A stretch of 32,482 bases of DNA from Paracoccaceae bacterium (GTDB lineage: Bacteria > Pseudomonadota > Alphaproteobacteria > Rhizobiales > Stappiaceae). The position numbers were made by a program, and so were the translations under genes. The stretch spans positions 1-32,482 of the forward strand of contig PARB01000065.1 in assembly GCA_002709505.1 (NCBI GenBank), given 5' to 3'. A model generated the notes under the pieces. That model was not told where the DNA came from. It worked only from the letters and a program-made list of their open reading frames with translations, and did no database searches. This document shows positions 1-8,443 of this stretch, piece by piece (position 1 is the first letter of the stretch; each line of letters begins with the position of its first letter).

Positions 1-230
1 GGGCGGTAGATGCGGGCGATGGTCTTGGCTACCGTCGACTTGCCGCATCCGCTTTCCCCGACGAGCGCGACGACTTCGCCGCGATTGACGGTGAGCGAAA
101 CGCCGTTGACCGCCTTCACCCGCGTGTCGGGGAACCGCAGTCGGCCGTCGGTGAACTTCATGCGGTCCAGGAGCGAACCGCCGATGCGGAATTCCTGGTG
201 CAGGTTCTCGACCTGAAGCATGGCCGTCAT
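1..230 (-). CDS. Peptide/nickel ABC transporter ATP-binding protein, DppF/OppF type (partial, 3' end outside window)
   Basis: Reverse-strand translation from the ATG at 230 gives 76 codons running off the left edge. It starts [14 protein letters not shown] and has a Walker A loop GESGCGKST near residues 58-66. The stretch between the first strand and Walker A is longer than in the neighbouring ATPase, as usual for the OppF/DppF subunit. The ATG overlaps the stop of the upstream ATPase (ATGA, 227-230), implying translational coupling. It should be the second nucleotide-binding subunit of the importer at 227-4710, hydrolysing ATP at the cytoplasmic face. The signature motif, Walker B and C-terminal domain lie outside the window. 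Confidence 0.88.
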   Translation of the reverse strand, partial: MTAMLQVENLHQEFRIGGSLLDRMKFTDGRLRFPDTRVKAVNGVSLTVNRGEVVALVGESGCGKSTVAKTIARIYR

Positions 231-1237
231 TGGGTTTCCCCTTCCTTCAACGGGAAATGGCAGGCATGGGCGCGCGCGCCGGTCTCGACCAGCGGCGGCT
301 CGCTTTCGCGGCACAGCGCGCCGACGCGCGGACAGCGGTCCTGGAAGTTGCAGCCCTCCGGCAGCTTGCGGATGTCCGGAACGGCGCCGGGGATCTGCTT
401 GAGCCGGGCCGTGCGATGGGCCGGGTTCGGGATGCTGTCGATCAGGCCCCTTGTGTAGGGATGCGACGGACGGCGGATGACGTCATCCGTCGGCCCGCGT
501 TCCACCACCTTGCCGCAGTAGAGAACGGTGATGTGGTCGGCCATCTCCGAGACCACCGCCAGATCGTGGGTCACCAGGATCATGGAGGCGCCGTTGTCGC
601 GGATCTGGCGACGCATCAGTTTCAGGATCTGCGCCTGGATCGTGACGTCGAGCGCGGTCGTCGGTTCGTCGGCGATGACGAGTTTGGGCTGCGCCAGCAT
701 CGCAATGGCGATGACCACGCGCTGGCGCATGCCGCCGGAAAACTGATGCGGATAGGCCTTCAGCCGGTCGGCCGCACGCGAGATGCCGACGTCCTCGAGC
801 ACCTCGACGCAGCGCGCATGACGCTGGCCTGCATCCATGTCGGTGTGAAGACGCAGCATCTCGTCCATCTGCTCGCCGACCGTGTGCAGCGGGTTGAGCG
901 AGGTCATCGGGTCCTGGAACACCATGGCGATGTCGCGGCCGCGAATGTCGCGCAGCCGTGCGTCGCCGGCGTCCTTCAGGTTCTCGCCGTTGAACTCGAT
1001 CACGCCGCTCTCGATCTTGCCCGGAGGGTCGATCAGCCCGAGGATCGAGAAACCGACCACGGACTTGCCGCCGCCGCTTTCGCCGACGAGGCCCATGATC
1101 TCGCCCCGCTTGACGGAGAAACTCACGCCGTCGACCGCCTTCACCGTTCCGGAGAAGGTGTGAAACCAGGTGCGCAAATCCTCCACGCGCAGCAGCGTTT
1201 CCGATGCCGCGGCGTCTGCCGTCTTTGCTTCGGCCAT
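227..1237 (-). CDS. Peptide/nickel ABC transporter ATP-binding protein, DppD/OppD type
   Basis: The 336-residue protein carries the full ABC ATPase set: Walker A GESGGGKS at residues 52-59, signature FSGGMRQR, Walker B LVIADEP followed by TTALD, and the H-loop LVTHDL. After the ATPase core comes the oligopeptide/dipeptide transporter C-terminal domain, with HPYTRGL and a Cys-containing segment ending CNFQDRCP. Length and architecture match DppD/OppD. The start ATG overlaps the preceding permease stop by one base (TAATG at 1235-1239), and its own stop overlaps the next ATPase start. It powers the importer from the cytoplasmic side. The substrate cannot be read from this subunit. Confidence 0.93.
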   Translation of the reverse strand: MAEAKTADAAASETLLRVEDLRTWFHTFSGTVKAVDGVSFSVKRGEIMGLVGESGGGKSVVGFSILGLIDPPGKIESGVIEFNGENLKDAGDARLRDIRGRDIAMVFQDPMTSLNPLHTVGEQMDEMLRLHTDMDAGQRHARCVEVLEDVGISRAADRLKAYPHQFSGGMRQRVVIAIAMLAQPKLVIADEPTTALDVTIQAQILKLMRRQIRDNGASMILVTHDLAVVSEMADHITVLYCGKVVERGPTDDVIRRPSHPYTRGLIDSIPNPAHRTARLKQIPGAVPDIRKLPEGCNFQDRCPRVGALCRESEPPLVETGARAHACHFPLKEGETQ

Positions 1238-2112
1238 TATTTCAACCTCGGGTTCAGTTCGTCACGCAGGAAGTCGCCGAACAGGTTGATCCCGAACACC
1301 AGCGCCATGATGAAGAGGCCCGGAAAGACGGAGGTCCACCACAGCCCGGAGAACAGCACGTCGAAGCCGTTCTTGATCAGCAGTCCCAGCGAGGGCTGGG
1401 TGATCGGCACGCCAACGCCGAGGAACGACAGGCTCGCCTCGATCAGGATGAAGGTGCCGACCTGAACGGTGGCGACGACGATCAGCGGCGTCATGACATT
1501 CGGCAGGACGTGCCGGCGGATGATCTTGGCGTCGCGTAGTCCCGCGACACGGGCCGCCTGCACATATTCCTTTTGCACCTCGGAGAGCGTCGAGCCGCGC
1601 ACCGTACGGGCATAGACGACCCAGCCGACGGCGGTCAGCGCGATCAGGACCTTGTCGATGCCGGTTCCGAAGGCGGACATCAGGAACAGCGCGATCAGCA
1701 TGGACGGGAAGGAGAGCTGGATGTCGGCGATGCGCATGATCGCCGCGTCCAGCCGGCCGCCGTAGAAGCCGGCGAGCAGTCCCGCCGTCGTGCCGATGAT
1801 GCAGGACATCAGCATCGCCGTGACGCCGATCATCACCGACACGCGGGTGCCGTAGAGGATGCCGGCCAGCACGCCGCGGCCCTGGCCGTCGGTGCCGAGC
1901 AGGAAGCGCGGGTCGCCGCCCTCCAGCCACACCGGCGGCTTGTAGCTGTCGAGCAGGTTCAGCTGACCGACGTCATAGGGATCCTGCGCCACGAACAGCG
2001 GGCCGGCCACGACGATCACCGCGAAGATGATCAGGATGATGCTTCCGGCGATGGCCGAGGCGTTGCGCTTGTAATTGTGGAAGAATTCGGAAGAGAGAAA
2101 GGTCGCGCTCAT
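1237..2112 (-). CDS. Peptide/nickel ABC transporter permease, DppC/OppC type
   Basis: The 291-residue integral membrane protein has the DppC layout: a short cytoplasmic N-terminus, a first hydrophobic helix near residues 20-40, a periplasmic loop containing the LLGTDGQGRGVLAGILYG segment typical of this subunit, then five further hydrophobic segments. The EAA-type coupling loop is near YVQAARVAGLRDAKIIRRHVLPN. It forms the channel with the DppB-type permease encoded one base upstream. Overlapping or near-touching ORFs put it in the same transcript as the ATPases. Substrate is unknown; the family imports di- and oligopeptides, nickel, and some glycosides or opines. Confidence 0.92.
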   Translation of the reverse strand: MSATFLSSEFFHNYKRNASAIAGSIILIIFAVIVVAGPLFVAQDPYDVGQLNLLDSYKPPVWLEGGDPRFLLGTDGQGRGVLAGILYGTRVSVMIGVTAMLMSCIIGTTAGLLAGFYGGRLDAAIMRIADIQLSFPSMLIALFLMSAFGTGIDKVLIALTAVGWVVYARTVRGSTLSEVQKEYVQAARVAGLRDAKIIRRHVLPNVMTPLIVVATVQVGTFILIEASLSFLGVGVPITQPSLGLLIKNGFDVLFSGLWWTSVFPGLFIMALVFGINLFGDFLRDELNPRLK

Positions 2113-2113
2113 G

Positions 2114-3079
2114 TCATTTCACCGTAATGCGCGGGTCGATCCAGGTGTAGACCATGTCGACGATGAAGTTGATCACGACGAAGATGAAGGCGACCAGCAT
2201 CAGGTAGACGACGATCACCGGGCGGTCGGCGCGATAGATGGAATCGATCAGGAGCTTGCCGAGGCCGGGCCAGGCGAAGATGGTTTCCGTGATCGTCGCA
2301 AAGGCGATGAGATCGCCGAGCTGGAGGCCGAAGATCGTGACCACCGGAATGAGCGCGTTGCGCAGGCCGTGTCCGTAGAGCACGCCGCGGCGCGACACGC
2401 CCTTGGCGCGGGCGAACTTCATGTAGTCCTGACGCATGACCTCCATCATGCCCGCGCGGGTGATGCGCAGGATGATCGCCATGGTCGCCAGAGACAGCGT
2501 CAGCGACGGCAGGATGATGTGATACCAGCCGTCCAGCGTCAGGATCGACAGCTTCAGCCCCATGAACTCGACCGTCTCGCCCCGTCCGGAGGAGGGGAAG
2601 ATCTGCCATTGCACCGCGAGCAGAAAGATCAGCATCATGCCGACCCAGAAGCTGGGCAGCGAGATGCCGAGCAGCGATCCCGACATGATGGCGCGGCTGG
2701 TCGTGCGGTTGGGGTTGGCGCCGGCATAGACGCCGAGCGGAATGGCCACCAGTGCCGCGAAGATCATCGCCACGACGACGATCTCCATGGTTGCCGGAAG
2801 GCGTTCCAGGATCAGGTCCATCGCCGGCTGGCGGTAGACGTAGGAGCGGCCGAAATCGCCCTGGAGCATCCCCTTCATGAAGACGAGATACTGCTCGAAC
2901 AAGGAGCGGTCGAGGCCGAGAATCCGGCGTGCCTGGTCGATTTCCGCCTGGGTGGAATCGATCGGGATGACCATGAAGACCGGGTCGCCGGTGAAACTCA
3001 TCATCAAGAAGACGATGACCGAAACGATCCACAGGACGAAGATCATCTGCAAGAGACGTTTGATCGTGTAACCGAGCAC
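2114..3079 (-). CDS. Peptide/nickel ABC transporter permease, DppB/OppB type
   Basis: The 321-residue protein starts MLGYTIKRLLQMIFVLW, the standard DppB opening with an N-terminal transmembrane helix. It continues with the periplasmic segment ARRILGLDRSLFEQYLVFM and has the EAA-type loop YMKFARAKGVSRRGVLYGHGLRNA before the last helices. Six transmembrane segments are expected. It partners the DppC-type protein, whose start lies one base downstream of its stop. A strong hairpin at 3115-3142 separates it from the binding-protein gene, so its level is probably below that of the binding protein. Confidence 0.93.
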   Translation of the reverse strand: MLGYTIKRLLQMIFVLWIVSVIVFLMMSFTGDPVFMVIPIDSTQAEIDQARRILGLDRSLFEQYLVFMKGMLQGDFGRSYVYRQPAMDLILERLPATMEIVVVAMIFAALVAIPLGVYAGANPNRTTSRAIMSGSLLGISLPSFWVGMMLIFLLAVQWQIFPSSGRGETVEFMGLKLSILTLDGWYHIILPSLTLSLATMAIILRITRAGMMEVMRQDYMKFARAKGVSRRGVLYGHGLRNALIPVVTIFGLQLGDLIAFATITETIFAWPGLGKLLIDSIYRADRPVIVVYLMLVAFIFVVINFIVDMVYTWIDPRITVK

Positions 3080-3110
3080 GCGCGCAATCCCTGGTTGGCT
3101 GTCTCAGGTA

Positions 3111-3142
3111 AGAAAACCGGCGGCGCTGGCGCGCCGCCGGTT
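3111..3142 (-). terminator. Intercistronic terminator/attenuator after the binding-protein gene
   Basis: A perfect 12-bp inverted repeat, AACCGGCGGCGC (3115-3126) and GCGCCGCCGGTT (3131-3142), encloses a TGGC loop. Read on the minus strand the stem is followed by TTTTCTT, as in a Rho-independent terminator. It lies just after the stop of the binding-protein gene and before the permeases. Partial termination here is a common way to make the binding protein in excess over membrane subunits. Confidence 0.75.
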
Positions 3143-3156
3143 CGATGGAAGAGGGA

Positions 3157-4710
3157 TCAGCCCTCGATATCCATGTCGTAGGCCCACAGGAACTTGTCCG
3201 TGCGCGGCGTGAAGTCGACCGCCGTGCTCGCCCCGTAGATGTCCTGTTCGTAGTGAACCGGGATCATCGGAATGTCCTTCAGCAGGATCTTGGTGACCTC
3301 CTGAAGATGGGCGTCGCGTTCCTCGACCCGCGGGGTGCTGTCGGCCTTGTCGATCAGGGCGTCAACTTCCGGGTTGGAGTAGGAGCCGCGGTTGACCTGG
3401 CCGTAGCCTTCCTTCTTGCCGCGCGAGTAGAACATCACGCCGTACATCGAGCCGGCATCGCCGGAGGGCACGTCCCAGCCGGACATGATGAAGCTCGACT
3501 GTTCGGACGGCACGCGGATGTAGCCGAAGAAGTTCGACTTCGGCATCAGGTGGAGCTTCAGCTCGATGTTGATCTTGGCCAGCATCGAGGCGAGCGCCTG
3601 GGCGATCTGCGCATCGTTGACATAGCGGTTGTTGGTCGCGTCCAGCGTCATCGTGAAGCCGTCCGCAAAGCCCGCTTCCGCCATGAGTTCCTTCGCCTTT
3701 TCCACGTCGAAGGGATAGATCTGGTGGAAGTTCTCGCCGTCGACATGGCCGACATGGCTTTCCGGGACATATTGCGCGGAGGGCGTCGACAGGCCGTTCA
3801 TGATGATCTTGGAGATCGTGTCGACGTCGATTGCCCGCGCGATGGCCTCGCGCACGCGGCGGTCGGTCATCGGGTTGTCGCCCTCGATCGTCGGGCTCTT
3901 CTCGCGCATGTCGAGCGCCAGCACCAGGTTCAGCAGGCTCGGCCGGGTGACGACCTCATAGCCTTCCGCGCGCTTCACCCGGTCGACGTCGCGCACCGCG
4001 AGATCCTGGACGATGTCCACTTCGCCGGTCAGCAGCGCCGCGGTACGGGTGGCCGGATTGGTGATCGGACGGAAGGTCACGTTCTCGATCTCGGCTTCGC
4101 CCATGTAGTAGTCGTCGAAGGCCTCCAGCGCGATGCGGTCTTCCTTGACCCATTCCACCAGCTTGTAGGGGCCGGTGCCCATCGGCTGGCGGTCGAGATC
4201 GTCGCCGACCTTCTTCACGTGATCCTCCGAGAGGATCAGGATCGCGGCGAGATCGTTCGGCAGCGCCGCATAGGGGCGGAAGGTCTTGATCTCGACGGTG
4301 CTGTCGTCGATGGCGCGGAAGCTCTCGATGTTCGCGGCGAGGTTCGCCATCAGCGAGCCCTTCAGCCGGTCGAGCGTGAAGATCACGTCGGAGGCCTTGA
4401 GCGTGTCGCCGTCATGGAACTTCACGCCCTCGCGCAGCTTGAAGACCCAGGTGACGTCGTCGGTGAGCTCCCAGCTCTCGGCGAGACCCGGGCCGAACTG
4501 CAGCTCGGAATCGCGGCGCACCAGCGGATCGTAGAGGTGGTAGTACATGATGTTGGAGCTGAGCTCCTCGCCCGCCTGCGGATCCATGTGGACCGCGTCG
4601 GAGGTCAGGCCGACGGTCAGGGACTTGTCGGCGGCGATCGCGCCCGTGGCGGTCATGGCCACGACGGCGACGGAGGCGAGAAGGCGCTTGAAATCGGTAT
4701 GCAGTGTCAT
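3157..4710 (-). CDS. Extracellular solute-binding protein, family 5 (peptide/nickel ABC importer)
   Basis: The 517-residue periplasmic protein has a Sec signal peptide (MTLHTDFKRLLASVAVVAM..., likely cleaved after AIA near residue 26). It carries family 5 landmarks: YDPLV, GLAESWE, WVFKLREGVKFHDG, MGTGPYKL and REAIARAID. An in-frame ATG at 4725 exists, but GGGAGAT lies between the two ATGs as a ribosome site for the ATG at 4710, so 4710 was chosen. It would capture the substrate in the periplasm and deliver it to the permeases downstream. The ligand is not predictable by eye. A small VOC gene lies just upstream on the same strand, about 80 bp away, so both may share a promoter. Confidence 0.93.
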   Translation of the reverse strand: MTLHTDFKRLLASVAVVAMTATGAIAADKSLTVGLTSDAVHMDPQAGEELSSNIMYYHLYDPLVRRDSELQFGPGLAESWELTDDVTWVFKLREGVKFHDGDTLKASDVIFTLDRLKGSLMANLAANIESFRAIDDSTVEIKTFRPYAALPNDLAAILILSEDHVKKVGDDLDRQPMGTGPYKLVEWVKEDRIALEAFDDYYMGEAEIENVTFRPITNPATRTAALLTGEVDIVQDLAVRDVDRVKRAEGYEVVTRPSLLNLVLALDMREKSPTIEGDNPMTDRRVREAIARAIDVDTISKIIMNGLSTPSAQYVPESHVGHVDGENFHQIYPFDVEKAKELMAEAGFADGFTMTLDATNNRYVNDAQIAQALASMLAKINIELKLHLMPKSNFFGYIRVPSEQSSFIMSGWDVPSGDAGSMYGVMFYSRGKKEGYGQVNRGSYSNPEVDALIDKADSTPRVEERDAHLQEVTKILLKDIPMIPVHYEQDIYGASTAVDFTPRTDKFLWAYDMDIEG

Positions 4711-4789
4711 CGGAGGATCTCCCAACCGGTGGTGATGCGGGGCGGTGGTCCGCCCTCGTTTGCTGATTTTTCGAAGAGACGACGATCGA

Positions 4790-5188
4790 TCAGGCGAGCG
4801 GGGTCTGGATCTCGATCTGGTAGCCTTCCGGATCGTCGAACATGAAGGCGCGGATCTTGAGCGAGGGGCTGTCCTTGGCCTCGGTCAGATTGGCGACGCC
4901 GCAGCTCTTCACCCAGGCGTGCCAGGCATCGACGTCATCGACGCGCAGGCAGAGCTGGACGGGCTTGGTGTCGGCCGCGCGATGGGCGCCGCGGGTCTCG
5001 TCGACCAGTCCGACGTGGCCGGTGCCGGCGATCTTGTAGATCTTCGACCAGCCCTGATCGATGGCCAGCGTCAGGCCGAGAACCTTCTCGTAGAAGGCCT
5101 GCGCCTTGGGGACGTCGCGGTAATAGAGAAAGGTGATGGTGAGCTGCGCTTCGCCTTCCGGGCGTTGGATGGCGGGTGTGTCTGTCAT
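4790..5188 (-). CDS. VOC superfamily (glyoxalase/bleomycin-resistance-like) protein
   Basis: The 132-residue single-domain protein shows two beta-alpha-beta-beta-beta halves: ITFLYYRDVPKAQAFYEKVLGLTL opens the first and VQLCLRVDDVDAWHAWVKSCGV the second. It ends with the typical FMFDDPEGYQIEIQTP strand pair, whose Glu is often a metal ligand in this fold. VOC proteins include isomerases, dioxygenases and binding proteins, so activity cannot be assigned. It is the first gene of the minus-strand set leading into the ABC importer. An ACGGTATAC-type operator sits about 35 bp upstream of its start, so it is probably controlled by the adjacent GntR regulator. A role in processing the imported compound is inference. 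Confidence 0.85.
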   Translation of the reverse strand: MTDTPAIQRPEGEAQLTITFLYYRDVPKAQAFYEKVLGLTLAIDQGWSKIYKIAGTGHVGLVDETRGAHRAADTKPVQLCLRVDDVDAWHAWVKSCGVANLTEAKDSPSLKIRAFMFDDPEGYQIEIQTPLA

Positions 5189-5220
5189 GGGCGCTCTTCC
5201 TTGGGTGCGTTAGAATGCTG

Positions 5221-5234
5221 ATGGTATACCGTAT
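5221..5234. promoter_or_regulatory. Candidate GntR/FCD operator upstream of the VOC/ABC gene set
   Basis: The sequence ATGGTATACCGTAT contains the perfect palindrome GGTATACC (5223-5230). Its reverse complement reads ACGGTATACCAT, matching the second copy at 6044-6053 (ACGGTATACA). It lies about 35 bp upstream of the VOC start, where a repressor would block transcription. TATAC-centred palindromes are plausible for FadR/FCD-subfamily GntR proteins. Assignment to the neighbouring regulator is inference. Confidence 0.55.
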
Positions 5235-5288
5235 GAATGCAGTGTCAATGGGCGTGCGCCGACTCAGCCGTCGATTACCCGCGAACGG

Positions 5289-5942
5289 TCAGTAGAGGCG
5301 GTGGATGTGGGTGAGAATCGCTTCGCGCACGTTGTCGAGATGGCGCCGCATGGCTTCGCCCGCGCGGTCCGAATCGCGGGCGAGAATCGCATCCAGGATC
5401 TCCAGATGCTCATGCAGGCCCGGCTCGAACCGGTCGGGAATGAAGCCCTTGTCGAAGATCCGGGTCTTCAGCTTCAGGCTTTGAACGAGCTCGGTCAGCA
5501 GCTTCGAACCGGCAATTCGGGCGATCGTGGTGTGCAGTTCCTCGTCGAGGTCTGCGTGTTCTCCGGGGCCGGGGCGGGCACCCTCGAGTGCCGCCCTGGT
5601 GCGGGCGCGCAACTCCAGGAGCGGCTCGACGGGGGAGTTCACGCTGGCGGCCTGACGCGCGGCCTCGCATTCCAGAAGACGTCGAACATGAAGGATTTCA
5701 ATGATTTCCGAGATGGAGATCTGGTTCACAACCGGCACGCCGCCTTGCGAGCGGGTAACAAGCCCCTCCGAGACCAGGCGGGCGATGGCCTCGCGCACCG
5801 GCGTGCGCGACACGCCGAGGCGGTCGGCGAAGGGCTTTTCCTGCAGGCGGGTGCCGGCGGGCAGTTCGCCGCTGACGATCATCTGGCGCAGCCGGTCGTG
5901 AGTCGATTCGGCCAGCGTTTGTCCGATTTCGGTGCTGCTCAT
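5289..5942 (-). CDS. GntR family transcriptional regulator, FCD (FadR/VanR-like) subfamily
   Basis: The 217-residue protein has an N-terminal winged helix (HDRLRQMIVSGELPAGTRL, then the recognition region GVSRTPVREAIARLVSEGLV). A C-terminal helical FCD domain follows, whose metal and ligand residues appear in DLDEELH, HEHLEIL and MRRHLDN. An in-frame start at 5996 is possible, but GGAG five bases before the ATG at 5942 favours the shorter form. The gene lies between the VOC/ABC set and the divergent hydantoinase. Shared ACGGTATAC motifs lie upstream of both, so it is probably their local repressor, relieved by a carboxylic-acid-type ligand. The ligand is unknown. Confidence 0.9.
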   Translation of the reverse strand: MSSTEIGQTLAESTHDRLRQMIVSGELPAGTRLQEKPFADRLGVSRTPVREAIARLVSEGLVTRSQGGVPVVNQISISEIIEILHVRRLLECEAARQAASVNSPVEPLLELRARTRAALEGARPGPGEHADLDEELHTTIARIAGSKLLTELVQSLKLKTRIFDKGFIPDRFEPGLHEHLEILDAILARDSDRAGEAMRRHLDNVREAILTHIHRLY

Positions 5943-6043
5943 TCTGTCTGCTCCGCCAGGGGTCCGCCGGACCCTCGTCCCGGACACGTTTCCCAACCAT
6001 TGCTCACTGCCTATGCTATCGGCAATCGAGCCCGTTGTCAGTT

Positions 6044-6060
6044 ACGGTATACAGCGTGTA
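6044..6060. promoter_or_regulatory. Candidate GntR/FCD operator upstream of the hydantoinase gene
   Basis: ACGGTATACAGC (6044-6055) repeats nine consecutive bases of the site at 5221-5234 in inverted orientation, followed by GTGTA. It lies between the divergent regulator and hydantoinase genes, about 35 bp upstream of the hydantoinase ATG at 6089. Binding here could control the hydantoinase. The regulator's own start is about 100 bp away. Confidence 0.5.
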
Positions 6061-6088
6061 TATCCATTGGGCAACGAAAGGAGGCGTC

Positions 6089-7510
6089 ATGACCGAAACT
6101 GCCTATGATACGGTGATCCGGAACGGGACCGTTGTAACGGCCGGGGGCCGCTTCGAGGCCGATGTGGCCGTCAGCGAGGGACGGGTCGCAGCCCTCGGTC
6201 GCGGACTGGCGCGCGGGCGCAGCGAGATCGACGCGAGCGGGCGTCTGGTCATGCCGGGCGGTGTGGACACCCATTGTCACATCGAGCAATTGTCCGGCGC
6301 GGGCGTGATGAATGCCGATACGTTCGAGACCGCGACCCGCTCGGCCGCCTTCGGCGGAACGACCACCACGGTCTCCTTCGCCGCCCAGCACCCCGGCATG
6401 CGCATTTCCAGGGTGATGGCCGATTATGCGGCACTTGCCGAGCGCGGCGCGCTGATCGATCACGCCTACCACATGATCGTTGCCGATACGTCCGGCGAGA
6501 ATCTCGACGATGTCGCACGCCTCATCGAGGCGGGGCATCGTTCGATCAAGATCTTTACCACCTACGACAAGGTGCGGCTCGACGATCTCTCGATCCTGAA
6601 CGTTCTGGACGTCGCCCGCGCCCATGGCGCGATGGTCTGTTTCCATGCGGAAAACGACGGGCTGATCCGCTGGGCGACCGCGCGGCTGCTCGGCGACGGC
6701 AAGACGGAGCCGAAGCATCACGCGGCCTCCCATCCGCGTCTTGCCGAACTGGAGGCGCTGGAACGCGTGTGCCGCTTCGCCGAGGCGACCGGGCAGCCGG
6801 TGATGCTGTTTCATGTCTCCACCAAGGAGGGCGTTGCTATCGTGCGCGCGGCGCGGGCGCGCGGCGCACCGGTTCAGGCGGAAACCTGCCCGCATTACCT
6901 CTTCATGCGCGAAGACGTACTGGACCGTCCGGGCCGTGAGGCGGCTGCCTTCATGTGCAGTCCGCCCCAGCGTCACGCCGCGGACCAGGAGGCGCTCTGG
7001 CAGGCGCTGGCGCTCGGCGACCTCCAGCTCGTGACCTCCGATCATGCGCCCTACCGCATGGATGAGAGCGGAAAATTCGCGAACGGGGAGGACGCGCCCT
7101 TCAACCGCATTGCCAATGGCATGCCGGGGCTGGAACTTCGGCTTCCCCTGATGTTCGACGCCATGGTGCATGATGGGCGACTGGGCGCGGAGAAATTCGT
7201 CGAGCTGACGTCGACGGCGCCGGCCCGCATCTTCGGCCTGACCAACAAGGGCCATCTCGCGCCGGGCGCGGATGCCGATATCGCGATCTGGGACCCGACC
7301 GTCCGCAAGGTCTTCGGCGACAACGATCTTCATGACAATGTCGGCTACAACCCCTTCGCCGGACGCGAGATCACCGGCTGGCCGACTACGGTCCTGTCGC
7401 GGGGCGAGGTAATCGCCGAGGACCGCGAGATCCTGGCGCGTCCGGGGCGCGGACAGCGTGTCGAAATGCAGAAAAGCCGGGAGATGACGGCGCGCACGCC
7501 GGTCGTCTGA
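6089..7510 (+). CDS. Dihydropyrimidinase/hydantoinase-family cyclic amidohydrolase
   Basis: The 473-residue protein is a binuclear-metal amidohydrolase of the D-hydantoinase/dihydropyrimidinase family. Visible metal residues are the HxH pair H62/H64 (GVDTHCHIE), the Lys that becomes carbamylated, K154 (HRSIKIFTTYDK), H186 (CFHAEND), H242 (LFHVSTKEG) and D318 (TSDHAPY). AAAGGAGG lies a few bases before the ATG at 6089, so this start is preferred over an upstream in-frame one at 6035. The family opens cyclic ureides such as dihydropyrimidines or 5-substituted hydantoins to N-carbamoyl acids. No carbamoylase or dihydropyrimidine dehydrogenase is adjacent, so the substrate is open. Its promoter carries the predicted GntR operator. 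Confidence 0.92.
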   Translation: MTETAYDTVIRNGTVVTAGGRFEADVAVSEGRVAALGRGLARGRSEIDASGRLVMPGGVDTHCHIEQLSGAGVMNADTFETATRSAAFGGTTTTVSFAAQHPGMRISRVMADYAALAERGALIDHAYHMIVADTSGENLDDVARLIEAGHRSIKIFTTYDKVRLDDLSILNVLDVARAHGAMVCFHAENDGLIRWATARLLGDGKTEPKHHAASHPRLAELEALERVCRFAEATGQPVMLFHVSTKEGVAIVRAARARGAPVQAETCPHYLFMREDVLDRPGREAAAFMCSPPQRHAADQEALWQALALGDLQLVTSDHAPYRMDESGKFANGEDAPFNRIANGMPGLELRLPLMFDAMVHDGRLGAEKFVELTSTAPARIFGLTNKGHLAPGADADIAIWDPTVRKVFGDNDLHDNVGYNPFAGREITGWPTTVLSRGEVIAEDREILARPGRGQRVEMQKSREMTARTPVV

Positions 7511-7547
7511 GGCGCAGCATTGCGGTCGCGGCGCGAACGCGGAGGCG

Positions 7548-8093
7548 TCACATCGCCCCCGTTTCGCGTTGCCCGGGCAGCCGCCGAGCAACGTCGGAAA
7601 GCCAGGGGTCGGTGATCCCGAGCCGGTGCAGAAGACGGACGGTGTTGAGCATGTAGTCCGTGTTTGCTCCGGAGCGTCCCGAGGCATCTGCGATGATACG
7701 GGCGGCGGCCGAGGGCGACAGTCCGCCCGCATAGCGCTCGTGCGCCCTGTCGGCCGTGTAGCAAAGCACCGGAATTTCCGCCCCGCATCCAAGGCGCGCC
7801 TGAAGGATCCGTTCGCGGTAGGCCCCGCCCGCCAGTTCGCGGGCCCGCAAATGGGCAATGGTGTGCGCGCGTTCCCTGGCAGGCACGCGAAAGGCGCGCC
7901 CGACCACCGAGCCGCCCTTGTCCAGACCGAAGACGAGCCCCGGCTTTTCGCGCGTTCCCCGATGTTCGCAACAGTACACGCACAGGGCGCGCCGGTACCC
8001 ATGGATCCGCGCCCGGTGGACCTCGGCATGCGCGAAGCCGGGTCGCCACATCAAGGACCCATATCCAAACACCCAGAAATCGGTATCCGGCAT
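7548..8093 (-). CDS. ChaC-like gamma-glutamylcyclotransferase
   Basis: The 181-residue protein opens with the ChaC hallmark FGYGSLMWRPGF (residues 9-20), the glycine-rich loop that binds the gamma-glutamyl group. It continues with GYRRALCVYCCEHRGT and GLVFGLDKGGSVVGRAFRVP, as in bacterial ChaC. ChaC enzymes cleave glutathione or gamma-glutamyl peptides to 5-oxoproline plus an amino acid or Cys-Gly. The ELAGGAYRERIL segment probably supplies the catalytic Glu; this residue assignment is tentative. The gene converges on the hydantoinase with a 37-bp gap. 5-oxoproline is a cyclic amide, so a link to the hydantoinase is conceivable, but it may simply be an unrelated neighbour. Confidence 0.88.
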   Translation of the reverse strand: MPDTDFWVFGYGSLMWRPGFAHAEVHRARIHGYRRALCVYCCEHRGTREKPGLVFGLDKGGSVVGRAFRVPARERAHTIAHLRARELAGGAYRERILQARLGCGAEIPVLCYTADRAHERYAGGLSPSAAARIIADASGRSGANTDYMLNTVRLLHRLGITDPWLSDVARRLPGQRETGAM

Positions 8094-8443
8094 TGCGCTT
8101 ACCCCGGCATCGTCTTTCGGAAAGCCGCTGTCTTCAAAAACATTACATATTGAAAATTGCGGCAGGAAATATCTTGTAAGGGGCGATTTGATTGGAATTA
8201 AGTATTTGTAGACGTGGGGTGTTGGTTCAATAATGCGTTTTAAGTTACCATAAGTTGTAATGTATATTTGAAATCACAGTTCGAATGCGCTTTTCAGCCG
8301 GCTTTTTCTATCGTTTGGCTGCGGCCGCCTTGCGGGAGAGGTCGCAATCCTGTGGTGCCTGGGCCCGTGACGGCCGGGAGCGCCTGAGGCCGGAAGCGGA
8401 AGCCATCTGGGGCAAGCCGACCATCGGTGCAAGGAGGGTCGAG
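8094..8443. promoter_or_regulatory. AT-rich divergent promoter region between chaC-like and EctC-like genes
   Basis: No gene is supported here. Composition drops sharply in G+C between about 8130 and 8285. ACATTAC (8140-8146) and GTAATGT (8257-8263) form a widely spaced inverted repeat that may be chance. No clear sigma-70 pair or Fur/RirA/Irr-like box could be identified. The 8290-8443 part is GC-rich and likely the leader of the EctC-like gene. Confidence 0.4.

Noticed and set aside
4740..4755. GGGCGG-TGGT-CCGCCC hairpin between the VOC and binding-protein genes
   Set aside because: It is short and lacks a T tract on the transcribed strand, so a terminator is not supported.
3145..4845. A 566-codon plus-strand frame opposite the solute-binding protein gene
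   Set aside because: It is a shadow of a strongly supported family 5 binding protein; no domain is visible and it has the same biased composition.
8140..8263. ACATTAC/GTAATGT inverted repeat in the chaC-ectC-like gap
   Set aside because: Seven-base arms about 110 bp apart in AT-rich DNA are expected by chance; no further support.
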